35,705 bases of DNA from Planctomycetia bacterium (GTDB taxonomy: Bacteria; Planctomycetota; Planctomycetia; Gemmatales; Gemmataceae), in assembly GCA_005772955.1 (NCBI GenBank), contig SXID01000235.1:1-35705 (forward strand), given 5' to 3'. Positions 1 through 8,600 of this stretch are shown one piece after another. Numbering within the stretch: position 1 is the first letter of the stretch; the number at the start of each line of letters is the position of its first letter. The translations under genes and the position numbers were made by a program. The notes under the pieces were generated by a model, which worked only from the letters and a program-made list of their open reading frames with translations, was not told the origin of the DNA and made no database searches.

Positions 1-132
1 CCCGACCGCCCACAGCGATTGCCCGCGCATACGTGCCTCGTTCGTCAAGGGAGAGGGAAGGGGAGTTATTGTGCGAAGTGCGGGCGGATGTGGCGCGAAG
101 TTGTGGAGAAGGCTCTCGCGTCCGTGAATGAG

Positions 133-162
133 ATGAGCCGCGGGGAGTGCCCCGCGGCTCAT
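133..162 (-). terminator. Hairpin downstream of the DUF1501 gene
   Basis: A perfect 13-bp GC-rich stem with a 4-base loop (AGTG) lies 26 bases beyond the stop codon of the minus-strand DUF1501 gene. The position suits a transcription terminator for the minus-strand run. No clear T-run follows it on the minus strand, so it may instead be an RNA-stabilising hairpin. The rest of bases 1-187 shows no convincing gene. Confidence 0.55.
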
Positions 163-187
163 TCCAGCAATCCGCGTTGCGGACGGA

Positions 188-1456
188 TCAGGAGAACAGT
201 TCGTCCACCGGCTTGCCGTTATCGACGAGCTTCATTGGCCGCTGGAGCGGGGTCATCACTTCCTTGTTCGGGTCGATGCCGAGCGCGTGGCAGATCGACG
301 CGTGCAGGTGCGTGACCTTCACCGGGCGATCCTTGGGCTGCATCGCGTCCTCGTCGGACGAACCGATGACCTGACCACCCTTCACGCCACCGCCCGCGAA
401 GAGGCAGCTAAACACGCCCGGGTGGTGGTCGCGGCCCATCGTCATGTTGATCTTCGGCGTGCGGCCGAACTCGCTCAACATCACGATCATCGTCTTCTTG
501 AGCAACCCGGATTCGGCGAGGTCACCGATCAGCGCGGCCAGCGCCGGGTCCATCACGTCGCCGTGGTCACGCATCGCGGGGAACGCGTTGGCGTGAACGT
601 CGAACCCGCCGCGGTTCACCTGAACGAACCGCACGCCCTTTTCCACCAACCGACGCGCGAGCAGGGCGGAGCGCCCGAACTCGGTGTCGCCGTACCGTTC
701 CAGAACTTCGGGCTTTTCCTTGCGGACCTCGAACGCTTCCAGCGCGGGGCTGCGCATGAGCCGCACGGCGTCCGAGAGGGCCGTCTGCGCGCCACTTACT
801 TCTTCGCCCGGCAGGGTGCCGGCCTGCTTGTCGTTCATCTTCTTGAGGATGTCGAGGCGCTTGTTGCCGCGTGTGTCGCCGATCCCCGACGGGAACGCGA
901 GATACGGGTCCTTCTCACCGGGCCGACCGACGAAGTACGCTTCGCACTTCTGGCCCAGATAACCCGCCTTCGGAGCTTGCCCGCCGACCGTGACGTACGC
1001 GGGCAGATCGCCCATGGCCTTCTTCTCGCTGACCACCACCGACCCGATACCGGGGTGCTGGAGGTTCGCGCTCTGGCCGTAGCTGGTCTGGAGTTGATAG
1101 GTCGCGCGGCCGTGGTCGCCGTTCTGACCCGCGATGCTGCGGATCAGCGCGATGTGCTTCATCTGCTTCGCGAGTAGCGGGAAGATTTCGGAAATCTGGA
1201 TGCCCGCGACGCTGGTCTTGATCGGCTCGAGATCGCCCTGCACGTCGCGACCTGGCTTGGGGTCGAACGTGTCGATGTGGCTACAGCCGCCGCCATTCCA
1301 GAACAGGATGACGTGTTCGGCGCTGGCCTTGCGGTCTTCACCGGCGCGGGCGACGAGCGTCCGCACGTTCATACCGAGGAAGGTGCCCGCCGCCGCGCCG
1401 ACGAACATACGTCGGCTCAGGCGGTATCCGGTGCAGCCGGTCGATTCGGTTCGCAT
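188..1456 (-). CDS. DUF1501 domain protein, Tat-exported
   Basis: This 422-residue protein belongs to the DUF1501 family, an alkaline-phosphatase-superfamily-like group that is greatly expanded in planctomycetes and has no settled function. The N-terminus carries a twin-arginine signal (SRRMFVGAAAG, about residues 14-24), so export in the folded state is likely. The SEFGRTPKI and GRDHHPGVFS motifs near residues 330-350 and the following AGGGVKGG are typical of the family and probably hold metal ligands. An AAGGA Shine-Dalgarno sequence about 8 bases before the ATG supports the start. The gene is the last of the minus-strand run, directly downstream of a DUF1549/DUF1553 gene. That pairing is very common in planctomycetes and suggests the two products work together. 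Family assignment is confident; the reaction is unknown. Confidence 0.93.
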   Translation of the reverse strand: MRTESTGCTGYRLSRRMFVGAAAGTFLGMNVRTLVARAGEDRKASAEHVILFWNGGGCSHIDTFDPKPGRDVQGDLEPIKTSVAGIQISEIFPLLAKQMKHIALIRSIAGQNGDHGRATYQLQTSYGQSANLQHPGIGSVVVSEKKAMGDLPAYVTVGGQAPKAGYLGQKCEAYFVGRPGEKDPYLAFPSGIGDTRGNKRLDILKKMNDKQAGTLPGEEVSGAQTALSDAVRLMRSPALEAFEVRKEKPEVLERYGDTEFGRSALLARRLVEKGVRFVQVNRGGFDVHANAFPAMRDHGDVMDPALAALIGDLAESGLLKKTMIVMLSEFGRTPKINMTMGRDHHPGVFSCLFAGGGVKGGQVIGSSDEDAMQPKDRPVKVTHLHASICHALGIDPNKEVMTPLQRPMKLVDNGKPVDELFS

Positions 1457-1538
1457 GATCAGGTTCCTTTGTAATTGTGCTGAAGGTTAGTGGTTTGGTA
1501 CACGCCGCTCCATTGCAGTGGGGCGGCCGGCAATCGCA

Positions 1539-3683
1539 TTACGGAATAAAGCGGAACTCGTTGCTGTTGAACAGTGCCCAGCGGAGGTCGGCCAGCCCGT
1601 CGGCGGGAGTTGCAGCCTCCTTGAGGATCGTCTTGGCGAAGGTCAGTTCCTCAGCGGTCGGCTCTCGCGTCAGAGCCTCGCGATACACCAATTTGACGGC
1701 GGCGTCCACATCGGCCTTCGGCCCGGTGATCAGCACCGCAACCGGCTCCAACTGCCCGACGCGGGCGGCTTCGTTAGTGAGCTTGCCGTTGAGCATCATC
1801 AGCGCCTGACGCATCGACGGGCTGTGGTCGCGGCGCTCGTCCAGCGACCCGCGATCGGTCTGCCCGAACACGCGCAGGAAGTGCCCCGTCGGCGCCGGGC
1901 TGGCCATCCGCATCGAACTCGTGAACCGCGGGTTGTCGTCCACGAGGGTCTTGAGTTCCTTCGTGATGTACCGCACGCGGGTTCCGGGCGGCATGGTGCC
2001 GCTCTTCATCATCATCTCGGCTTCAAGTTCTTCGGGAGACTTCGCGTTCATCTTCTCCAGTTCGAGAACGTCCTTCTTCTTGAGCGCGTCCTTGAAGTCC
2101 ACCTCGATACCCTTTTCGAGGTCGTAGGCGCCGGCAACCGTCTTCGGTGCACCGGGCATGGCCGGCATCTTGTCGCCGCCGAGCTTCGGCGGTTTGATGC
2201 TCGGCTTCGTCGGGTCTTCCTTCACCGCGACCGCGACCTGCTGGTAGGTAACGACCGTGGTGACATTCTCGCCTGGCCGATGCTTCGGCGTGAACAGGTG
2301 GCCTGCTTGCACGATGCTGTCGAACAGGGCTTCGCTGCCCATGCGGCGCACGGGAGTCGCAGTGAACGCTTTTTCCGCGGCGAGCCGTTCGATGGCGGGA
2401 ATGGTGCCGGGCAGGTGCCCACGCCGGTAGGCGTCGGTGCGGACGATCGTGGATACCAGAAACCGGAAGTCGAACCCGCTCGCGACGAACTCGTCGGCGA
2501 GGTAGTCGAGGGTCTTCGGGTGACTTGCCGGGTTGTCGCCGCGGAAGTCGTCGATCGGGTTCACGAATCCGCGACCGACCAGCTCGGCCCACACGCGGTT
2601 CACGAACGATTGCGCGTAGAGCCGGTTCCGCGGGTCGGTGACGGACTCGGCCAGTTGCCGCCGCAGTTCGCTCGCCTTGTATAAATCGCCTTCGAGGTCG
2701 AGCTTCCTGAGCGCGGCCTTGATTTCGGCGGAGACGCCCGCGAGGTCGTCCTTCTTGGTGCCGGTGGCGGGACCGTCGATGATGTCATCGATGTTCGTAC
2801 CCTTCGCGGCGATCTTGGCCTTCGCTTCGGCGGCCTGCCACTCGCGCAGTGCCTTGAAGCGGGCGAGTTGTTTGTTCGGGCCATCGGCGGCCATTTCAAA
2901 CGGGAACCTTGCTTTAACTGCCGCGCGGGCGTTCGGTTCGCCCTTACCTTCCGGGGGCCACATGATCGTGGTCGTGGGGCGTTCGTTCAGGAAGATGCCG
3001 AGGATCTGCATCTTCACGCGGTGCTCGACGCGCTGGGTCTTCCCGAAGAACGCGGCGAGGTCGTAGAAGTCTTTCTGGCTCCACACGTCGAACGGGTGGT
3101 TGTGGCACTGGGCGCACGAGATGCGAACGCCCATGAACACCTGCGACACGACGCCGGTGAGGGCGTAGGGGTCGGCGTCGTCACCGAGGATGAAGCCGGT
3201 TTCCGGCTGGCTGCCAGCGCGCCCGGAAGCTGAGATCAGTTTGCGGGTGAGCACGTCGTATGGTTCATTTGTCCGCACCGCGTTGTGGACGAATGCCTGA
3301 AGCGCCGGGCCACCGTCGGAACCATAGCGAACGCGGAACAGATCGCTGTAGAAGATCGCCCAGCGGTCGGCGTACTGATCGCGGCCCATGAAGTCTTCGA
3401 TGGCCTTTGTGCGCCGCTCATCCGCGGGCCACGCCACGAACTTCTTGATCTCGGCTTCGGTCGGGATGCGACCATTCAGGTCGATCGAGATGCGGCGCAG
3501 GAACGCGAGGTCATCGACCACGGGAGCTTCCCGCGTCTTTGGCCCACCGGCGTTCTCTTGGGCCAGCAGTTTGTCGACTGCTTGGGCCGTCGCCGCCGGA
3601 TTGGCGGTCGGCGGTGCGGCCCCCACGGTCGCCGCGCAAAGCGCGAGCGCCGAGACCGAAAGCAGGTACAGGCGAACTTTCAC
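1539..3683 (-). CDS. DUF1549/DUF1553 domain protein with a CxxCH motif
   Basis: The product has about 714 residues. An ATG 30 bases upstream (3713) is in frame, but the GTG at 3683 has a strong GAGGAGGGG Shine-Dalgarno sequence just before it and starts directly with a signal peptide (KVRLYLLSVSALALCA), so GTG 3683 is preferred. The N-terminal half is DUF1549, with conserved FLRRISIDLNGRIPT and a CAQCHNHPFD segment. That segment contains a CxxCH motif, which in this family may bind haem or metal. The C-terminal half is DUF1553, ending in the usual TNEAARV and WALFNSNEF motifs. The family is characteristic of planctomycetes and often proposed to be involved in surface or polysaccharide processing, but this is unproven. 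It lies between the second ExbD gene (65-base gap) and its DUF1501 partner. Confidence 0.92.
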   Translation of the reverse strand: MKVRLYLLSVSALALCAATVGAAPPTANPAATAQAVDKLLAQENAGGPKTREAPVVDDLAFLRRISIDLNGRIPTEAEIKKFVAWPADERRTKAIEDFMGRDQYADRWAIFYSDLFRVRYGSDGGPALQAFVHNAVRTNEPYDVLTRKLISASGRAGSQPETGFILGDDADPYALTGVVSQVFMGVRISCAQCHNHPFDVWSQKDFYDLAAFFGKTQRVEHRVKMQILGIFLNERPTTTIMWPPEGKGEPNARAAVKARFPFEMAADGPNKQLARFKALREWQAAEAKAKIAAKGTNIDDIIDGPATGTKKDDLAGVSAEIKAALRKLDLEGDLYKASELRRQLAESVTDPRNRLYAQSFVNRVWAELVGRGFVNPIDDFRGDNPASHPKTLDYLADEFVASGFDFRFLVSTIVRTDAYRRGHLPGTIPAIERLAAEKAFTATPVRRMGSEALFDSIVQAGHLFTPKHRPGENVTTVVTYQQVAVAVKEDPTKPSIKPPKLGGDKMPAMPGAPKTVAGAYDLEKGIEVDFKDALKKKDVLELEKMNAKSPEELEAEMMMKSGTMPPGTRVRYITKELKTLVDDNPRFTSSMRMASPAPTGHFLRVFGQTDRGSLDERRDHSPSMRQALMMLNGKLTNEAARVGQLEPVAVLITGPKADVDAAVKLVYREALTREPTAEELTFAKTILKEAATPADGLADLRWALFNSNEFRFIP

Positions 3684-3748
3684 GCGTCCCCTCCTCGCCA
3701 ATGAACGCCCCACGGAGTGGGGCGGGTTGCGGTACTTCTGAGCAACCG

Positions 3749-4156
3749 TTACGGTGGTTGCTCATCTTCGATCACATGCACCATCTCGCCGCCGGCCTCG
3801 CTGACCTTCGCAATGAGGTCTTCAAATGTGGCGGCTAGCGTGTCCTTGTGAATCTTCAGTAAAACGGTGCGCTCGCCTGGTGGGGTATCTCCCAGTTCCG
3901 ACGCGACGAGCGAGGTCAGGTTCATCAACCCCACCTGTTTGCCGTTCAAATATACCTTATTGTCTATGTCCACCGTAAGAGAAACTCTCGCTTTTACGAC
4001 CGGTTTGGCGCCCGCGCCGTGTGCCGGTTCCCACTTGATCTGACTTTCGTCCTGCATCTTGGCGAGGATCAGGAAGAACAGGACGAGGTTGAAGACGATG
4101 TCGGCCATCCCCACGAATGGCGGAACGATCTCCAGGTTTCGCCGCTTGAACTTCAT
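3749..4156 (-). CDS. ExbD/TolR family protein (second copy)
   Basis: This 135-residue protein has a short cytoplasmic N-terminus, one membrane span (about residues 15-33) and a periplasmic domain, the standard ExbD/TolR layout. Asp19 at the start of the span matches the aspartate that carries protons in ExbD and TolR. In that family the protein forms the stator and peptidoglycan-facing part of a proton-driven motor with ExbB/TolQ. The tail (about residues 95-130, VLLKIHKDTLAATFEDLI) fits the end of the ExbD fold. It is the second of two dissimilar ExbD genes after an ExbB gene. A stable palindrome separates the two ExbD genes, so their expression could differ. Whether the two form heteromers is inference. 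Confidence 0.88.
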   Translation of the reverse strand: MKFKRRNLEIVPPFVGMADIVFNLVLFFLILAKMQDESQIKWEPAHGAGAKPVVKARVSLTVDIDNKVYLNGKQVGLMNLTSLVASELGDTPPGERTVLLKIHKDTLAATFEDLIAKVSEAGGEMVHVIEDEQPP

Positions 4157-4194
4157 CGCTGATCCTTGAAGAACCTGGCCCCAGTCCCGTTTTC

Positions 4195-4235
4195 GCCGCT
4201 TGCGGCGTAGCGTTCCCCGCCACGCCGCAAGCGGC
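4195..4235. repeat. Intergenic palindrome between the two ExbD genes
   Basis: A perfect 14-bp inverted repeat with a 13-base spacer fills most of the 88-base gap between the two ExbD genes. The arm contains GCCGCTTGCGGC, which is almost the same as the core of the palindrome at 27288-27338 (GCCGCTCGCGGC). It may be a REP-like dispersed element or an mRNA-processing or stability hairpin within the operon. It lacks a T-run on the minus strand. Confidence 0.6.
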
Positions 4236-4244
4236 TCAGATAAC

Positions 4245-4685
4245 TCACTTCACCACAACGTCCTTATCGACTTCCACTTGAAGCGCCACCACCCCGCCGG
4301 CCTCCTCAATCGCGCCCGTGACGCGAATCCACATGCTGTATGGCGTGTCCTTCGCGCTCTTGACCTCGACAATCTTGTCCTCGGGGCGAGTCTTGTTCGC
4401 GAGCAGCGCCGCGAGTTTGGCCTTTAACTGCGGCAGTGGCACGTCCGCCCCGTTCAGCGACACCGCGGTCCGCGTGATCGACACCTCGACGTTCTGCGGT
4501 TTCACTTCGTTCGGTTTGTTCTCGCTTTGGGTGCTTGGCACCTGTTGCGGCTTGCCCTTCTGTTCTTGCGCGCTCGACGCGCACACCACGAAGAAGATCA
4601 ACAGGTTGAAGGCGAGGTCGGTGAGGAGGTTCATTACCCAGGCCGCGTGTGCTCCCCCTTTGCCCCCCGTGGGTCCGGCAGCCAT
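4245..4685 (-). CDS. ExbD/TolR family protein (first copy)
   Basis: This 146-residue protein has one membrane span (about residues 17-36) with Asp23 at the position of the proton-carrying aspartate of ExbD/TolR, then a Gln/Lys-rich linker and a periplasmic domain. The ATG overlaps the TGA of the upstream ExbB gene by one base (TGATG), a strong sign of translational coupling and of a shared complex. The periplasmic end (KDTPYSMWIRVTGAIEEAGG) fits the family. It is clearly different in sequence from the second ExbD copy, so it is not a recent duplicate. Role: with ExbB it is expected to convert proton flow into movement of a periplasmic partner. The partner here is not identified. Confidence 0.9.
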   Translation of the reverse strand: MAAGPTGGKGGAHAAWVMNLLTDLAFNLLIFFVVCASSAQEQKGKPQQVPSTQSENKPNEVKPQNVEVSITRTAVSLNGADVPLPQLKAKLAALLANKTRPEDKIVEVKSAKDTPYSMWIRVTGAIEEAGGVVALQVEVDKDVVVK

Positions 4686-5494
4686 CAGGTCGCTCCCTCT
4701 TTGGCGAGAGCCGGACTCGAGCTACCGTTGGGTGCGGGCGTTGCGTTTGCGATTGGCGTCGCGACCGTGGCGTCTGAAACCGGGGCCAACTGCAATATCA
4801 GCGCCTCCACTAACGCGGTCGCCGTTTCTTCCGCTTCCAGAATGTGCGTGCTCACGATCGAGGTGAAGTAGTTGAAGAACATGTACGCGGGGATGCCGAC
4901 CATCAGCCCCCAGACCGTGACGATGAGCTTCACCTTGATGCCCGCGGCGGCCTCTTTGATGATGTTGGCTCCGGGAGGCATCTCGGTGATGCCCTGAAAC
5001 ATCAGTACCATCCCGACCACCGTACCGAGCGAGCCAAGCATGGGCGCGACAGTCGCGATAGTGGACAGAATCGGCAGGTTCTTCTCCAGCGCCGCGCTGA
5101 TGTGGGAACCGTAATCCTCCATCGCCTTGACCACTTGCTCTTCGACTTTCGCGGGGTCGTAGTTCAGTTTGCGGAGCAACTTGTACCGGTGGATGCCGAT
5201 CGCAAGGATCGCGGGGACCGGGCCGTGCGACCGCGCACACAGCGCAACGGCTTCCTCAATCTTGTCTTGGTGGAGCAGATCGAGAACGTTGCGCCGCAGC
5301 GCCTCGGCGTCGATGGCGATGAGCCGTAACGCGCGATACCGCTCGATGACGACGCCCGTAGCGATGACCGCCAGCAGGAGGATCGGCCACATGAACGGGC
5401 CGCCAGCGATCATGTAACCCATCGCGCCGGACTGCCACCACTCATTGGCGGCGGGGGCGGCGGTCTGGGCGGCTTCTGCGAACAACGTCAGCAT
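4685..5494 (-). CDS. MotA/TolQ/ExbB proton channel family protein
   Basis: This 269-residue inner-membrane protein has three predicted spans, at about residues 27-50, 143-170 and 188-212, as in ExbB and TolQ. The family signature is clear in the second span (TIATVAPMLGSLGTVVGMVLMFQG) and third span (VKLIVTVWGLMVGIPAYMFFNYF). A large cytoplasmic loop lies between spans 1 and 2. An N-terminal segment of about 25 residues (rich in Ala) precedes the first span. ExbB-type pentamers surround an ExbD dimer and pass protons. The gene follows the giant TPR gene after a 125-base gap with a long hairpin, and is coupled to the first ExbD gene. No TonB, TolA or TolB homologue is visible in the window. Confidence 0.93.
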   Translation of the reverse strand: MLTLFAEAAQTAAPAANEWWQSGAMGYMIAGGPFMWPILLLAVIATGVVIERYRALRLIAIDAEALRRNVLDLLHQDKIEEAVALCARSHGPVPAILAIGIHRYKLLRKLNYDPAKVEEQVVKAMEDYGSHISAALEKNLPILSTIATVAPMLGSLGTVVGMVLMFQGITEMPPGANIIKEAAAGIKVKLIVTVWGLMVGIPAYMFFNYFTSIVSTHILEAEETATALVEALILQLAPVSDATVATPIANATPAPNGSSSPALAKEGAT

Positions 5495-5539
5495 GTCGTT
5501 TGGTGGTGAGTAGGTGGCGATTCGGTCTTGGTGGGTGGT

Positions 5540-5593
5540 TAGCGTAGACCCCGTAGAGGTCGTGGATTTGCGACCTCTTCGAGGTCTACGCTA
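5540..5593. repeat. Long intergenic hairpin upstream of the ExbB gene
   Basis: The outer arms TAGCGTAGACC and GGTCTACGCTA pair perfectly over 11 bp. An inner 8-bp stem (AGAGGTCG with CGACCTCT) carries an 8-base loop, and a 4-base partly mismatched joint links the two stems. The element sits between the end of the giant TPR gene and the start of the ExbB gene, all on the minus strand. It could be an attenuator, an RNA-processing site or a REP-like element. There is no T-run after it, so a simple intrinsic terminator is less likely. Confidence 0.6.
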
Positions 5594-5619
5594 GTCTTGG
5601 CCTGCTCGTTAAACACAAC

Positions 5620-8600
5620 TCAATTCTTGTCCAGTCCGCTTGAAGCCTCTTCAAACTGGCGGAGCATTTCGGGCAACGCCAATCGGCCGCGGGCGTACTT
5701 CGCCGCTTCCGTCGCGGGGTAATCCCAGCGGCACTTGTTGTAGCTCTCGAACGCCTTCTTCATGTTGCTCGCGGTGCGGTAACTCTCGCCCGCCCAGAAC
5801 ATCGCATCGGCCGCGAGCGCGTCCTCGCGGAACGTCTTCACGAACTTGTCGAACGTGTCGGCGGCCTTCGCGTACTGCTTGTCCTTGTAGTAACACTGGC
5901 CGACGCGGAACGCCATCTTCGGCGACCACTTGTGGCCCTCGAACTTCTCCAAGAATTTCTCGCCCACCTGCGCGGCGACCTTGAAGTTCTCTGCCTTGTA
6001 GAAGTGCTCGCTGATGCGCACCATCACGTTCGCGATCAGCGGGTTCTTCGGGTACGTCGCAGCCAGCGTGACGTAAGCCTCCAGCGCCTGATTGAACTCG
6101 CCAGCGTCCTCATAGCACTGCGCGAGTTTGAATTGCGCATCAGGGGCGAGGGCGTGGTCCGGGTACTGCTTCACGATCGTCTGATAGGCCTGTGCCGCTT
6201 CACCGTACTGCTTGAGTTCCTGTGCGAACTGGCCGAGCAAGTACGACACGCGTGGCGTGTACTTCGGGTTCGGGTAGTCCTCAATGACCTCGCGCAGCAC
6301 GCGCCGTCCGGCTTCCAGCGCAGCCTTGGCATCACTTTCGCGGCCCAGAGTCTTGTGGCTCTTGAACAGCTCGAAGTGGCTCTCCGCGATGTGGAACTGC
6401 GTCTCCACCGCGAGCGCCTCGTCGCTGAACACCTTGCTGAACGCTTGAAGTTTGCCGTCGGTGCCGATGACCACTGCAACCGTGGCCGTCGATTCGAGCT
6501 TCCCATCGGCGGTGCTCGCGGCGCGATCGTCGGTGTACGCGACTTCGAGTGTGTCGCCGAAGTAGCACTCGATCTCTGGCGCGTCTTGCTTCAAGTTGCC
6601 CGGTGTCGGCTTCTCGACCGGCTTGAGTAGCACCGACCCGGTGAAGGTGCCGCTGTGTGCGCTCGTCTCGACCAACTCGACCAACTCGTCCTCGCCGCGC
6701 TTCGTCTTGACACGGACCTTCACCTTATCGCGGTCCGGGGTGCGGTCGCAGTCGAAGTCCACGACCTTGAGGAACAACCGCTCGCCGACGTGAACCGCGG
6801 TCAGATCCCGCTGGTACTCGGAGTCAGTGCAAGTCAGTTTGCCGTCAGTTACCAACCGGCCGTTCGCGGTGAGCGCGGTCGCGGGTCCGGCGGGGCGGCG
6901 CTCGTCCTTGTAGAGGACCTCGATCACGTCCGACCCGTTGAGGTTCAGCACGCGGGTGACGAGTGTCCTGTCCGGCCCCTTGCCTTCCTCGTTCATTTCT
7001 TCCTTCGGAATTACTGGCCCGCCGACCAGGCCGCGCGGCATCGTCGCCGTGAGCGGCACCAGCGAAGCGCTGTCCTTGCTGCCGAGTTGAAGGATCACTT
7101 GACCTGTGAAACGGCCTTCGAGGAGTGCGCTACCGGCTTGCGTGGCGGCCCCGGTAACGGTGCCCGCAAGTTGGCTGTCGTCGAGAACGCATTCGACCTC
7201 GACCTCGGCCCCGCTGGTTGTCTTCAGTTTCACGATCACTTTGCTGCGGCTGTCTTTCGCCGCGTCGCGGTCGATGACTTCGACAGTGAAGGGCGCCTCG
7301 AACGCCACACCCGCGACAAACTTCGGATCGGCGTTCGGCGTCCCGGGGAGGTATCGAATGATCGGCGTGGGATCGACTCCCGGGCCGCCGGGCACTTGCA
7401 CCGGGCGCGTGGCGCGGGTCTCGATCACCCGGACGGTAGCGACGGTCGGCTCGTTCACGTACACGACCGATTCGCGAACGGCAGCATGACCGGGGACCGT
7501 ATTCTGCTGATCGACGTAGCGGATGAAGACCCGGTCGCCGGGCTTCACCACAATCTTGCCTTCGGCCGGGACCGGGGCCGTGTCCACTTCCTTCGTGAAC
7601 ACGCCGCTGTTCTCGGCCGTCTCGGTCGCTTCGAGGTCGATCGGCGGGCCGTTGTTCACGGACACTTGAACTTTAATCTTGTCGGGCGCGGCGGTCGCGT
7701 CCTGGTCAAAGTCGGTGACTTCGATGACGATCCGCTCGCCGGGGTCGATGCGGAGCAGTTGCTTGCGGATCGTGGACACCGCGCCGTTCGGACTCTTCAC
7801 GAAGTCGTAGGCGATGGGCACGATCGTGCCGTTGTGGTAGGTCGCGGTGAGTTTGCCCGTGAGCAGGCGCGCCCCGCCGGAGGTGTTGACCTCGTCGATG
7901 TACGTCGCAGTGACCACGTCGCCACCGGCGATTTCCAACACGTCGTTGGTCGCGAGCGAGAGCAGGTCCGTCTCCGTGGGGATATGGAGAACGTTCTTCG
8001 CGCCATCGCGTATCTCGACATGGTTAATGGCGACTGCTTCGCCGCGATACTCGTGAATCACGGTGCGGAGGTGCCGCACGTTGAGCGCCGAGAACGTGAA
8101 GTCCCACGACGTACCTTCTTTGTCCGCGACCGCTTCGCCCAGCGCGCGGGGGGTGCCCGCGAGCTTCGCTTCCGGCCGGTCGAGGTCGAAATCGGACGCG
8201 CGGAACGCGACCGTGGCGACCTGCTCCGTGGTCGCGTCACCGGTCGCCCAGCGTGCTTCGAGCGTGGTCGTGTTCACGCTCGCTGCCGCGAATATCGTGA
8301 CCGTGTGCGTGCCCGCGTCGAGGTGCATATCGACGTGGCGCCCGCCGGGGCCAACCGGCATTTCGAGCCGCCCGTCCACCATCACTGCTGTCCTGCTGCC
8401 CAGCACTTCGAAACGGGCCGCACCGGTCTTCGGCTGCACGATCTTGCCGTGCCACACGATCGCGGTCGCTTTCTTGGCCGGATCCGTCGGCTGACGCGTC
8501 CAGAACAGATCCGCAGCCTTGCCTTCGGCCGTGGGCTTCACGTTCTTCGTGAGTGCGACGACCTGATCCCACGTTGTGTACCCGGAGCCGTCGGTGCCCT

